A DNA stretch of 64,000 nt from assembly GCA_965223585.1 (NCBI GenBank), contig CBDCWW010000008.1:62001-126000 (forward strand), read 5' to 3'. Of this stretch, positions 8,462 to 17,878 are shown one piece after another. The first letter of the stretch is position 1. Each line of letters opens with the position of its first letter. The DNA comes from CBDCVN01 sp965223585. GTDB lineage: Bacteria > Deinococcota > Deinococci > Deinococcales > Trueperaceae. The notes beneath the pieces are model-generated. The model was not told the DNA's origin, ran no database searches, and worked only from the letters and a program-made list of their open reading frames with translations. The position numbers and the translations under genes were made by a program.

Positions 8462-9298
8462 TTACTCGAGCAAACTCAAAGCTGCTTTAATAAAGTTCGA
8501 CACTTTATTTGAAGGCAGACCCAGCTTTATTTCTAAATACTGTTCTAAACGCTTACGCAACTCATTTGCTATTTTATGCTGTCTCTCACCTGTCTTGCTA
8601 ACAAGTTTCAAAAGCTGCTTCGTTTCTGTTTTAAAACTTTGAGCAGTATTTATATCAGGTATTTTATTTGCCAGCATGCTAATAGCAGTATTTGTATCTG
8701 CTACCTTTGCAAAGACTTGCTTGCATATTATTTTAGCAATAGGTCCAATTCGCTCGGCAAGAGCTTCTTGTAAAATCTTTTTGACCTCATCAGATAATTG
8801 CTGATTGTCATAGTCATCATCAGTATTTATATCTGCTATTCTTTCAAAGACTTCCTTAGCTATTATGTTAGCAATAGGTCCAATTTGCTCAGCAAGGGCT
8901 TTCTTTAAACTCTCTTTAAGCTCTTCAGATAATTGCTGTTTATTAGCTCTATCATTGACTTTTGTACTAATTGAGGAAGAATCCACTGATTGACCCAATA
9001 AGCCTAAAAGGCCTTGCAGAACCCCATTTTTGATGGGTACATAAATATCAACATCAAGGACCCCAATTTCTTTACCTTCAGGAAGATTATATTTTACAGC
9101 CCTTATATCCTGTAAAGCTTCTTTGTTTCTTTTGGTTCTGTACTTTATAGAGACAATTTTGCCAGCTTTGATGTCAAAAGAAAGTATGTCAACTTTTTCA
9201 GTAATGACTTGCAAAAGTCCCGTATGGTTTTCCTCACAAAGTTGCTGAACTGCTTTTGCTAGAAGCTTTGGATGAGTAGTCTCTTTGCTATGCAGCAC
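8462..9298 (-). CDS. DUF4388-like / double IGPIA-domain protein, paralog 2
   Basis: This 278-residue paralog starts MLHSKE and has the DUF4388-like N-terminal unit (TGLLQVITEKVDILSFDIKA). It then carries two consecutive copies of the helical domain, with ALAEQIGPIANIIAKEVF and ALAERIGPIAKIICKQVF, separated by about 45 residues, so this domain has been duplicated inside the gene. A third region, RKRLEQYLEIKLGLPSNKVS, ends the protein and is shared with paralog 3. There are no membrane segments. It lies within the same-strand block between paralogs 1 and 3, separated by about 90-160 noncoding bases from each. Probably a cytoplasmic adaptor or regulatory protein; no catalytic motif is visible. 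Confidence 0.7.
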   Translation of the reverse strand: MLHSKETTHPKLLAKAVQQLCEENHTGLLQVITEKVDILSFDIKAGKIVSIKYRTKRNKEALQDIRAVKYNLPEGKEIGVLDVDIYVPIKNGVLQGLLGLLGQSVDSSSISTKVNDRANKQQLSEELKESLKKALAEQIGPIANIIAKEVFERIADINTDDDYDNQQLSDEVKKILQEALAERIGPIAKIICKQVFAKVADTNTAISMLANKIPDINTAQSFKTETKQLLKLVSKTGERQHKIANELRKRLEQYLEIKLGLPSNKVSNFIKAALSLLE

Positions 9299-9386
9299 AA
9301 TCTAATTTTATCTTTTTAAAGGATTTATTAGTAGAATGAAAATGAACTAACTTATTTTATATTGTGCATAGCCCTACTTTAAATAT

Positions 9387-10217
9387 CTAAGAGTCAAGTA
9401 CTGACAATAATTCTTTACCAACAGAAGGATTAATCATTAGAGTAATTTTCTTAGAGATACTTTTTACTTTTTCTTTTAGCTCTTTTTCACTCGAGCAAAC
9501 ACGAATTTGTTCAATAAAGCTTGATGCCTTACTTGAAGGTAGTTTGGCTTCTAAATACTCCTCCAAGCGCCTATGTAATTCCCCAAGAATTGGGGAATTT
9601 CCTTCATCTGCTTTTATAGAAGAGTTTAACAAGTACTCTGCTTCTGCTCGAAAACTCTGGGCACGACTTGTGTCAGGTATTTTATTTGCCAACATGTTAA
9701 TAGCAGTATCTACATATACTGTTTTAGCAAAGACTTCTTTGCATACCATGTTAGCAATAGGTCCAATTTGCTTAGTAAGAGCTTGCTTTAAATTCTCTCT
9801 TAACTCGTTAGATAGCAGTTGTTGGCTATCCTCTTTAGTATCGGATAAGTCCTTCTGGGTATCCTCTTTAGTATCAGATTTTGTAAAATCTGAAGGAGGA
9901 TCAACCGATTGGCCTAATAGATATTGTAAAACTTCATCATTGGTAGGTATTTCAATATCAACATCAATTTCCCCAACTTCTTTACGCTCATAAAAGGTGT
10001 ATTTACTTTCTTCTATAGCCCCTATTTCTTCTAGGGCTTCCTTGTTTCTTTTGGTTCTATACTTTATACAAGAAATCTTGCCATCTTTAATGTCAAAAGA
10101 AAGTACTTCAACTTTTTTAGTGATGACTTGCAGGACTCCAGTATGGTTTTCTTCGCAAATTTGCTTAAATGCTTTTGCTAAAAGTTTTGGATGAACGGGT
10201 TCTTTGCTGCGTAACAT
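9387..10217 (-). CDS. DUF4388-like / IGPIA-domain protein, paralog 3
   Basis: This 276-residue paralog contains the DUF4388-like domain (about 1-85, with GAIEESKYTFYERKEVGEID), an acidic low-complexity linker with repeated TKED units (about 115-130), the helical unit ALTKQIGPIANMVCKEVF, and the longest C-terminal extension of the family (LHRRLEEYLEAKLPSSKAS then a lysine-rich helical tail). Its N-terminal half is almost identical to that of paralog 4, which points to a recent duplication. The start follows an AGGAGG site. No enzymatic motif is present; a scaffolding or regulatory role is inferred from the domain types. Confidence 0.7.
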   Translation of the reverse strand: MLRSKEPVHPKLLAKAFKQICEENHTGVLQVITKKVEVLSFDIKDGKISCIKYRTKRNKEALEEIGAIEESKYTFYERKEVGEIDVDIEIPTNDEVLQYLLGQSVDPPSDFTKSDTKEDTQKDLSDTKEDSQQLLSNELRENLKQALTKQIGPIANMVCKEVFAKTVYVDTAINMLANKIPDTSRAQSFRAEAEYLLNSSIKADEGNSPILGELHRRLEEYLEAKLPSSKASSFIEQIRVCSSEKELKEKVKSISKKITLMINPSVGKELLSVLDS

Positions 10218-10300
10218 GGTTTTGCCTCCTTGTATGAATAAAGCAAAATAAATGAGACAAGTTGATTTTGATTAGCATAATCTTGCCTTTATAGGAAAGT

Positions 10301-10861
10301 TCAAAAACGCTTTGCTTCTGCTCGAAAACTTTGGGCAAGACTTGCATCAGGTATTTTGCTTGCCAACATGTTAATAGCAGTATTTACATCTGTTGCTTCT
10401 GCAAAAACTTCTTTACATATAATGTTAGACATAGGTCCAATTTTTTCAGTAAGAGCTTTCTTTAGACGCTCTTTGATATCATTAGGTAATTGTTGGGTAT
10501 TATCTTTATTATTAGTATTAGCTTCTACAGAGTTTGATGAAGAGTCAATTGATTGACCTAATAGGTATTGCAAAACTTCATCATTGGTAGGTATTTCAAT
10601 ATCAACATCAATTTCTCCAACTTCTTTACGTTCATAGAAGGTATATTTACTTTCTTCTATAGCCCCTATTTCCTCTAAAGCTTCTTTGTTTCTTTTGGTT
10701 CTGTACTTTATACTAGAAATCTTGCCATTTTTAATGTCAAAAGAAAGTACTTCAACTTTTTTAGTGATAACTTGTAAGATTCCAGTATGGTTCTCCTCAC
10801 AGATTTGCTTAAATACTTTTGCTAAAAGCTTTGGATGAACAGGTTCTTTACTACGTAACAT
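10301..10861 (-). CDS. DUF4388-like / IGPIA-domain protein, paralog 4 (short)
   Basis: This 186-residue paralog is nearly identical to paralog 3 through the DUF4388-like domain, then has its own linker and the helical unit ALTEKIGPMSNIICKEVF. It ends abruptly at SFRAEAKRF, exactly where paralog 3 continues into its C-terminal extension. This suggests a deletion at the 3' end, or that the third region was lost in the duplication that produced the pair. The start codon follows an AGGAGG-like site. It sits between paralogs 3 and 5 on the same strand with gaps of about 80 bases. Confidence 0.68.
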   Translation of the reverse strand: MLRSKEPVHPKLLAKVFKQICEENHTGILQVITKKVEVLSFDIKNGKISSIKYRTKRNKEALEEIGAIEESKYTFYERKEVGEIDVDIEIPTNDEVLQYLLGQSIDSSSNSVEANTNNKDNTQQLPNDIKERLKKALTEKIGPMSNIICKEVFAEATDVNTAINMLASKIPDASLAQSFRAEAKRF

Positions 10862-10942
10862 GGTCTTACCTCCTGTAAATTAATGAAGCAAAATGAATGG
10901 GACAAACTGATTTTGACTGGCTTTGACTATGCATAGGAAATC

Positions 10943-11521
10943 TTATCCAATAATCAACAAATGCTCTGCTTCTTCTTTAGAACTTTGAGAGTGATCCACA
11001 TCAGGGGTTTCTTTTTTCAGCATGTTAATAGCAGTATTTAAATTTATTGGCTTTGCAAGAACTTCTTTGCCTAAAAGAGGTCCAATGTGGTCATTAAGAG
11101 TTTTCTTGAGATCCATCATGGTCTCATCAATTAGGGTTTTCTTTAAGTCACTTGATCGATAATTATCATCTTTAGCATTGACTTTTTTAGAATTTAATGA
11201 AGAGTCAGCTAATTGGCCTAACAGATATTGTAGAACTTCTTTATTGGTAACTGTTTCACCATCAGCAAAAAGTTTATCAACTTCTTTACGTTCATAAAAG
11301 GCATACTTAGCTTTTTCTATAGTCCCTATTGTCTGTAAAGCCTCTTTATTTTTTTTAGTTCTGTATCTTATGGTAACAACCTTGCCGTCTTTTATATCAA
11401 AAGAAAGCACTTCAGCTCTTTTAGTGATAGCTTGGAAAATTCCCGTACGGTTTTCCTCACAAATTTGTTTAAATGCTTTTGCTAAAAATTTTGGATGAAC
11501 AAACTCTTTGCTTTGTAGCAT
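10943..11521 (-). CDS. DUF4388-like protein, paralog 5 (diverged)
   Basis: This 192-residue protein is the most diverged of the five. The N-terminal unit is clear (TGIFQAITKRAEVLSFDIKD, then GKVVTIRYRTKKNKEALQT and AKYAFYERKEVD). The following helical domain keeps only part of the signature (LNDHIGPLLGKEVLAKP), replacing the usual IGPIA core. It is the first paralog downstream of the HAMP sensor gene, with about 160 noncoding bases between them. No catalytic residues are visible. Function is inferred only from its family and neighbours. Confidence 0.65.
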   Translation of the reverse strand: MLQSKEFVHPKFLAKAFKQICEENRTGIFQAITKRAEVLSFDIKDGKVVTIRYRTKKNKEALQTIGTIEKAKYAFYERKEVDKLFADGETVTNKEVLQYLLGQLADSSLNSKKVNAKDDNYRSSDLKKTLIDETMMDLKKTLNDHIGPLLGKEVLAKPINLNTAINMLKKETPDVDHSQSSKEEAEHLLIIG

Positions 11522-11685
11522 AATCTTATCTCTCTAAATTTAATCGAACCTTGAACCTGCCTCTTCCTCAAAAAGGCCTATAAAACTATTTAGGCTCTAA
11601 AAACAAATCAGTAATCAACAATCTCTACATCATTTGGAAAAGGAAAGTAGGCTGAGGTATGTATACCCTTTTACCCCAAGATAGA

Positions 11686-12708
11686 TTAACCAATATGCTT
11701 CATAGCAACATCAAGGCTGATTCTTAAACGCTCAAAAGCCTGTGCTAAACGGCCAATCTCATCATTTGAATTTACATTAATATGAGCACTTTTTCCTATG
11801 CTAAGCTCTTCTGCTGATTGTGTCAGGGAAACTACTGGTCTAATCAATAGTCTCCTAAGTACTAGTGACACTGCTAGAATTATCGCAATATCGAGAATAA
11901 TAACTCGTAACAACTCAGCAAGAATTGAGCGTTGTAGCTCTTCTTGTATGAAGCGAGGAGTAGCATATACTTCAGCGATACCTATGACAGCATCCCCTTG
12001 TGGTGAAGTTACATCCTTTTTAGAAACTGTTAGAGTAAGTTCATCTGTGTTGGTGACCTCACTCTCAGCATCAACTATGTTCCAGTTGCCATCACGTTGC
12101 TTACTGGCAAAAATACTTTGTCCATCTTCATCTCTAACGATAATAGCTTGGATTCTGCTGTCAGACATTTCTGCTTCTATGGCGTTGGCAATTGTTTCCT
12201 TGTCTAAATTCCACAAGGGCAATGCTAAGTTAATTGAAAGTTGCTCTGAAGAGGTATCAGCTAGAGTAGTTAACCCTTCTACTAGGTTTGTTCTGGAATT
12301 AAAGACATTATAAGCTCCGAAGCCTACAAGAAGAAGAGTGGTTATTAAAACTAATAAGAAGCTAACTTTGGTTTCTATTCTATCAACCCAGCGAATTGTC
12401 CAGCTTGTAACTTGTCCAGCTTTGGTTGCTGGTCTTGCCTCTAGGGTTATAGGATTCCCATCTTCTTCAAGAAGCATTCCTCTGGCGAATGATAGAATTG
12501 GTGCGTTTACTTTTCGAATGGCCTCAACAGCATTTTGGCCTTTTAAAGAGCCGTACTTTGCAGCAGTTAACTCACCTTGACGAAATTGGAGTAAACCATA
12601 TGTACGATTACCATTTTTGTCTTCAGTTATAGTAATGCAGCCTGTATGAGCTTTTTCTTGAAATCTTGCTATTTGCTTTTTAAGTCCTTTTGATACAAAG
12701 TCTTTCAT
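11686..12708 (-). CDS. Membrane sensor with N-terminal DUF4388-like domain and C-terminal HAMP domain
   Basis: This ~340-residue protein begins with a cytoplasmic DUF4388-like domain (about 1-80, with HTGCITITEDKNGNRTYGLL and LQFRQGELTAAKYG). A transmembrane helix follows (about 115-135, VSFLLVLITTLLLVGFG), then an extracytoplasmic sensor domain of about 130 residues containing LALPLWNLDKETIANAIEAE, a pattern typical of single-Cache-type sensors. A second membrane helix (about 265-290) leads to a HAMP domain (RPVVSLTQSAEELSIGKSAH), after which the protein ends. There is no kinase, cyclase or methyl-accepting output, so the N-terminal domain may be the output. I prefer the ATG at 12708 over the GTG at 12723. 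The neighbouring binding protein could supply ligand. Confidence 0.75.
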   Translation of the reverse strand: MKDFVSKGLKKQIARFQEKAHTGCITITEDKNGNRTYGLLQFRQGELTAAKYGSLKGQNAVEAIRKVNAPILSFARGMLLEEDGNPITLEARPATKAGQVTSWTIRWVDRIETKVSFLLVLITTLLLVGFGAYNVFNSRTNLVEGLTTLADTSSEQLSINLALPLWNLDKETIANAIEAEMSDSRIQAIIVRDEDGQSIFASKQRDGNWNIVDAESEVTNTDELTLTVSKKDVTSPQGDAVIGIAEVYATPRFIQEELQRSILAELLRVIILDIAIILAVSLVLRRLLIRPVVSLTQSAEELSIGKSAHINVNSNDEIGRLAQAFERLRISLDVAMKHIG

Positions 12709-12803
12709 ATTTTTTCCAATCACTTTTATTTTGAATTTGCTTACTTTTATTTATTTGTAAGCTTTAGCTAAAACCTTTTCCTTACTGAACTGAGCAGTAT
12801 AGA

Positions 12804-13610
12804 CTATTTTAAATAGTTATCCAGAATTTGCTGATGCTGTCCTGTTGATGCTATAGTATCCAACGCTGTTTGCATTGTCTGGAGAACTTCGGGTGATGTT
12901 TCTTTATTACAAGCAAAATAAAGCTCTGCTTCTTGCAGAACATGAGCTACCTCGTAATCACTGGGGTCAAAATTATTACTTTTTATTTCCCAGCTTAGAA
13001 CATTCACTTCATAAGATATGAGTTGTATACGATTTCTATTTAGTTTCTGAATGTTTTGTAATGTTGACCTAACCCTCTCTAGGTTTTTGTGGTCTATGCC
13101 TTGGTTAGCTAGTAACTGCTCACCAATATCATCCCCAATAACACCAACACCATAGGTACTAACATCTTCAACAGAGTTAATGGCAACGTTACCATCTTTT
13201 CTTGCTGTAAGACCAATTATAGTGGGAGAAATAGGGCCTACCCAAGAAAACAAAGGCTCTCTAGCTTCGGTTCGGGTTGTTGAAAAAAGGCAATAATTTG
13301 GGGTTGAGAGAGTAGTATCATAACCACGTGACCAAGGCCACAAATCAACATCTTCACGTGTTTGACCAGATTGTACTTGTTCAAATACAGCCTCGATCAG
13401 TTCAATAGCTATACCTTGTAACTGCCCATCTTTCTCAAAGTTATAAGGTGGATATTGCTCAGTAATAAAGGTAATGTCATTAATAGATTGGGCTTGGGTA
13501 ATGCCTAAAACGAAAAAGACTAAAAGAATATGGGTAAGGTATTTAATCCTATGCAATGTAATGCTCCTTAAATTTGGAATAAGTATGTAAAAACCATATA
13601 TTCTCTTCAT
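12804..13610 (-). CDS. Periplasmic substrate-binding protein (SBP_bac_3-like)
   Basis: This 268-residue protein has a signal peptide ending near TQAQS (about residue 42) after a hydrophobic core LTHILLVFFVLGIT. It continues with the typical start of family-3 solute-binding proteins: ITFITEQYPPYNFEKDGQLQ and GIAIELIEAVF. These proteins bind amino acids or small organic acids. No ABC permease or ATPase gene is adjacent. The next gene is the HAMP sensor, so this binding protein may present a ligand to that sensor rather than to a transporter. The start follows an AAGGAG site 9 bases upstream. It is the first gene of the minus-strand DUF4388-like block. Confidence 0.8.
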   Translation of the reverse strand: MKRIYGFYILIPNLRSITLHRIKYLTHILLVFFVLGITQAQSINDITFITEQYPPYNFEKDGQLQGIAIELIEAVFEQVQSGQTREDVDLWPWSRGYDTTLSTPNYCLFSTTRTEAREPLFSWVGPISPTIIGLTARKDGNVAINSVEDVSTYGVGVIGDDIGEQLLANQGIDHKNLERVRSTLQNIQKLNRNRIQLISYEVNVLSWEIKSNNFDPSDYEVAHVLQEAELYFACNKETSPEVLQTMQTALDTIASTGQHQQILDNYLK

Positions 13611-14364
13611 TAGTAATGTCTCCTTGTGCTTATGTTAAAGCGTTTGACTGGAGGTAGGCTATGCAAAAATACCTGCTAGACACCAGAAAAATTTAACTCC
13701 TAAATAATTTAGATCATAAGAATTTAGTGTTATTAACTGTTCTTCAAATAAAATCACTTATTTTAAAACCTTTACTAAATTCGTCTGAAAAACCAAAGTA
13801 GTTTCTCAAAAGTAATTTTGAATATAGACGAGAGTTAATCACAAAATACTTAATGAGGAAAAATTTGCCTAGGGCAAATCTCTTAAAAAAACATTGTCTG
13901 GCAAAAAATAATCATTGTTAGATCTTGTTTCAAAAATGCACCTAAAATCTTTTTAAGCTAAGCGAATTGTCTAATTTTGTTAATTATACAAAAGCATTAA
14001 AATTAACATACAAAACTTTTTAAGCTAGTATTCATAGAAAATCATAAATAATGTTAGTTTTACAACTAAATATGTTAAGAATTGCGTTAGCTTTAAACGG
14101 TTAACCTTCTTAAGACTTGCCTATAAGATCAAGGCAAGATTTGTAGAATAAGTTTTTCAAAATAGTTTTTAAATAATAAATTTATTAGTAAAGACTGTGT
14201 CCTAAACATTGCCTGTTGTTAAGTTCCTTAATTCGTTAAAAGTAGTTATAACCGTGACTTAAGAAAGCTTGAGAAATATAGATTTCAATGAATACAAATA
14301 CTCACTTAAATGTAGCTGCTTTCCTAATAACTAACTCCTGCACAAAAGATTGTGGTATGTTACT
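13611..14364. other. AT-rich intergenic region, no gene seen
   Basis: This ~750-base stretch separates two divergent genes. It is very AT-rich with no convincing ORF, hairpin terminator or repeat. It must hold the promoters for the minus-strand binding-protein block and for the plus-strand gene at 14365, but I cannot fix promoter positions with confidence. Confidence 0.5.
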
Positions 14365-14784
14365 ATGGCAGAAGGTAATGTAAAAGAATTACCTTTAAAC
14401 TTTTCTTTTGATGAGGCATTTAAAAAGTTAGATGGTCTCCTAAATACTATACCTGCCAACTCAACTAACTCCCAAGCAATTAGTTCCCAAGCAATTAAGA
14501 GTGTAGGAGAGGCTGCGAATAGTTTTTTTACCTCGATTGATCTATTTCGTTTAATAAAAAAAGAAGGACTGCCTTGGTTTCATCCACAAATTACTACGTG
14601 TCCTGATGGTAGTATGAACTTTCAATGGTTGCGAGAGGATAAATTCCTTGAATTAATAGTAAAACCTGATAAAAGTTCACAATTTATTAAAGGATTCCAT
14701 AAAACAACCTCTGAACTAGTGGACATAAAGAAACAGTCATTTGATGCAAAGTTAATTGATGTATGGAAATGGCTAATTGAATAA
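14365..14784 (+). CDS. Hypothetical protein (139 aa)
   Basis: I do not recognise this gene with certainty. The product is soluble, with a helical N-terminal half, a repeated SSQAI segment near residue 45-55, and a C-terminal part with ITTCPDGSMNFQWLREDKFL. A similar 'GS-x-x-x-x-W followed by LEL-x-x' pattern occurs in small uncharacterised proteins found beside toxin-antitoxin or accessory genes. I place the start at the ATG at 14365; a TTG at 14350 would add five residues. It is flanked by long noncoding stretches on both sides and appears monocistronic. Confidence 0.55.
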   Translation: MAEGNVKELPLNFSFDEAFKKLDGLLNTIPANSTNSQAISSQAIKSVGEAANSFFTSIDLFRLIKKEGLPWFHPQITTCPDGSMNFQWLREDKFLELIVKPDKSSQFIKGFHKTTSELVDIKKQSFDAKLIDVWKWLIE

Positions 14785-15093
14785 AAGTGATTAGCAAGTG
14801 TTGCCTATTCAAAGGACTTGATTTTGGCACCGCTTTTTGTTACGGTAACGGCATGTTTCTAGAGGCATTAAGCAATACAGAAGTACTATTTCTACCCCAT
14901 ATAAAAAAAAGTGTGAGAGTCTGTGATTGGTAAAGACAGGGACATAAAATGTGTTGGAGCATATAATAATCCAAATAGTTGGCGATTTAGGGCCATCCAT
15001 GATATTAAGATCATTTAACTTTCTGTCATAGATTGTGGTTAGAGAGCCCAATTTATTTGTAGGAAGTTTTAGAACTTAGATAGAAGGTTTACA
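14785..15093. other. Intergenic region upstream of acnA, no gene seen
   Basis: About 309 bases without a supportable gene. The last 30 bases carry the acnA ribosome binding site (GAAGG before the ATG at 15094). A short protein-like reading (GNGMFLEALSNTEVLFLPH) near 14840-14900 has no start signal and may be chance. Confidence 0.45.
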
Positions 15094-17826
15094 ATGACTC
15101 AACATCTTCCCCAAGATTCTTTTAATGTCAAAACTCAACTCACTTTGGGCAGTACTGAATTCAAGTATTATAGTTTAAATAAACTCCAAGAAAATGGCCT
15201 TGGCAACATTGACAAGATGCCCTTTTCAATTAAGGTGCTCTTAGAGTCAGTGCTACGTAATGAGAATGGCTATGATATTACTGCTGAGGATGTAAAAACC
15301 TTGGCAGCTTATGATCCCAAGGTCCCAAAAGCACAAGAAGTTCCTTTTAAACCTGCTCGAGTAATTCTACAAGATTTTACTGGCGTGCCAGCTGTAGTTG
15401 ACTTAGCAGCTTTACGTAGTGCCATGCACCGCTTAGGTGGTGACCCTAAACTTATAAATCCACAAATACCTGTTGATTTAGTAATTGACCACAGTGTACA
15501 GGTAGATGAATACGATAGTCCTTTGGCCCTAGCTAATAATGCAGCTATAGAGTTTGAGCGTAACCGTGAGCGTTATGAATTTTTGCGTTGGGGGCAACAA
15601 GCATTTGATAACTTTAGTGTAGTACCACCAGCTAGTGGCATTGTGCATCAAGTAAACCTAGAGTATCTAGCAAAAGGAGTACAGGTAAATAAAGCAGGAG
15701 AGATTTACCCTGATTCCCTAGTAGGTACTGATAGTCACACCACTATGATTAATGGCTTAGGTGTGGTTGGTTGGGGAGTAGGTGGCATAGAGGCCGAAGC
15801 TGTAATGCTAGGGCAGCCCATTTACATGTTAACTCCTGAAGTAGTAGGCTTTAAGCTTACAGGTAAGTTACTAGAGGGGGTAACTGCCACGGATCTTACC
15901 TTGCGCGTCACACAAATGCTTCGTCAGAAGGGTGTAGTAGGTAAGTTTGTAGAGTTCTATGGTGCAGGCCTTTCTAGTATGACTTTACCTGATCGGGCTA
16001 CTATTGCCAACATGGCTCCAGAGTATGGTGCTACTATGGGGTTTTTTCCTGTTGACACTGAAGCTTTACGCTATTTAGAGCAAACGGGTCGCCTACCTGA
16101 TGAAGTAGCTGCTGTAGAAAACTACTATAAAGTCCAAGGACTCTTTAGAACAGATAGCACCCCTGATCCTGATTTTGCTGATACCTTGGAGCTTGATTTA
16201 GGTACAGTAGAGCCCTCATTAGCAGGGCCAAAACGTCCACAAGATCGCATTAATTTGCGAGATATGAAGGCTCAGTGGCATCAAGACTTGCAAAAACCAT
16301 TAGAGCAGCAAGGTTTCGCTTTAGGTGATGAACAGCTTGCTAATAGTAGCAGTAGTAGAATAGAAAGACACGGGCAGACACACAATTTCACTCTTAAACA
16401 TGGTGATGTCGTTTTAGCAGCCATTACTAGCTGCACCAATACTAGCAATCCTAGTGTACTTATAGCTGCTGGCATTGTTGCTAAGAAAGCTGTAGAAAAA
16501 GGATTAAAACAAAAACCTTATGTGAAAACTAGCCTTGCTCCGGGTTCTAAAGTAGTCACAGAGTACCTTACTGATACAGGGCTACTACCTTACCTAGAAA
16601 AAGTAGGATTTGGGGTGGTTGGCTATGGTTGTACTACTTGTATAGGTAATTCTGGCCCCTTACCTGAAAGTGTAGCTAAGGCTATTGTTGAAGGTGACAT
16701 TATTGCAGCTAGCGTATCTTCGGGTAATCGTAATTTTGAAGGCCGTATAAATCCACATACAAAAGCTAATTACTTGGCTTCACCACCTTTAGTAGTAGCA
16801 TATGCTTTAGCAGGTACTGTAGACATTAACTTTGAAACTGAACCTTTGGGTAAAAATGATAAAGGTCAAGATGTTTTTTTGCGTGATATTTGGCCTAGCT
16901 ATCAAGACGTAGCCGAGCACTTGAGTTCAGCTATGAAACCAGAAGTATTTAGAAAAATCTATGACGGCATAGAAAAATCTAATGAAGTTTGGAATGCCAT
17001 TCCTGTAAAAGGTGGAGAACTATTTGATTGGGATGAGGCTTCTACTTATATTCAAGAACCGCCTTTCTTTATGGACATGAGTTCAGAACCTGCACCAATT
17101 GCTTCTGTTGAGGGTGCTCGAGTACTAGTAAAAGTAGGAGACTCAATAACTACCGATCACATTTCCCCTGCTGGTAATATTGCAGCTAACAGTCCTGCTG
17201 GTCAGTATCTACAGGAAAACAGTGTCACACCAGCTAACTTTAACTCTTATGGCAGTCGGCGTGGCAATGACCGGGTAATGACAAGAGGTACTTTTGCCAA
17301 TATAAGGTTGCGTAACCAATTGGCTCCCGGGACTGAGGGAGGTTGGACAACCTATTTGCCTACCAATAAACAAATGAGCATTTATGAGGCTTCGCTCAAA
17401 TATAAAGAAACAAACACACCAACCATAGTACTAGCAGGTAAAGATTACGGTATGGGCAGCAGCCGTGATTGGGCTGCAAAAGGAACTTTCCTTTTGGGGG
17501 CTAAAGCTGTAATTGCTGAGTCTTTTGAGCGTATTCACCGCTCAAACTTGGTGGGAATGGGTGTTTTGCCTTTGCAATTTAAAGCAGGAGAAAGTACAGC
17601 AAATCTTGGCTTAACAGGTAAAGAATACTTTACTATTCATGTGAGTGATGATCTTAAACCACTTCAAGACATTATTATAGATGTAATAAAAGAAGATGGC
17701 AGCACTACACAATTGACTGTACAGTGCCGTATTGATACTCCTGTTGAGATTGATTACTATCGTAATGGAGGTATTCTTCATACTGTACTGCGTAACATTT
17801 GGCAGGGCGAAAAGGCTATTGTCTGA
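15094..17826 (+). CDS. acnA: Aconitate hydratase A
   Basis: This 910-residue enzyme matches the AcnA/IRP family in length and motif order. It isomerises citrate to isocitrate in the TCA cycle in the cytoplasm using a [4Fe-4S] cluster. The three cluster cysteines are visible: one in ITSCTNTSNPSVLIAAG at about residue 446, and two in GYGCTTCIGNSG at about 513-516. Other family signatures are GTDSHTTMINGLGVVGWGVG near 213-232 and GSSRDWAAKG near 788. The C-terminal swivelling domain (from about residue 670, KVGDSITTDHISPAGNIA) is complete. It is monocistronic between noncoding DNA and a convergent P450 gene. Confidence 0.97.
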   Translation: MTQHLPQDSFNVKTQLTLGSTEFKYYSLNKLQENGLGNIDKMPFSIKVLLESVLRNENGYDITAEDVKTLAAYDPKVPKAQEVPFKPARVILQDFTGVPAVVDLAALRSAMHRLGGDPKLINPQIPVDLVIDHSVQVDEYDSPLALANNAAIEFERNRERYEFLRWGQQAFDNFSVVPPASGIVHQVNLEYLAKGVQVNKAGEIYPDSLVGTDSHTTMINGLGVVGWGVGGIEAEAVMLGQPIYMLTPEVVGFKLTGKLLEGVTATDLTLRVTQMLRQKGVVGKFVEFYGAGLSSMTLPDRATIANMAPEYGATMGFFPVDTEALRYLEQTGRLPDEVAAVENYYKVQGLFRTDSTPDPDFADTLELDLGTVEPSLAGPKRPQDRINLRDMKAQWHQDLQKPLEQQGFALGDEQLANSSSSRIERHGQTHNFTLKHGDVVLAAITSCTNTSNPSVLIAAGIVAKKAVEKGLKQKPYVKTSLAPGSKVVTEYLTDTGLLPYLEKVGFGVVGYGCTTCIGNSGPLPESVAKAIVEGDIIAASVSSGNRNFEGRINPHTKANYLASPPLVVAYALAGTVDINFETEPLGKNDKGQDVFLRDIWPSYQDVAEHLSSAMKPEVFRKIYDGIEKSNEVWNAIPVKGGELFDWDEASTYIQEPPFFMDMSSEPAPIASVEGARVLVKVGDSITTDHISPAGNIAANSPAGQYLQENSVTPANFNSYGSRRGNDRVMTRGTFANIRLRNQLAPGTEGGWTTYLPTNKQMSIYEASLKYKETNTPTIVLAGKDYGMGSSRDWAAKGTFLLGAKAVIAESFERIHRSNLVGMGVLPLQFKAGESTANLGLTGKEYFTIHVSDDLKPLQDIIIDVIKEDGSTTQLTVQCRIDTPVEIDYYRNGGILHTVLRNIWQGEKAIV

Positions 17827-17878
17827 ACTGTAATTCATCCGATTTAAGGATTTCTCTGATTTTTCTTTGCTCCTTTGC

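Noticed and set aside
11798..12313. 171-codon plus-strand frame
   Set aside because: It is antisense to the HAMP sensor gene, whose domains are clear; the antisense product is serine-rich and unlike any protein family.
14809..15051. 80-codon minus-strand frame upstream of acnA
   Set aside because: No start signal, no domain and low-complexity composition; treated as chance.
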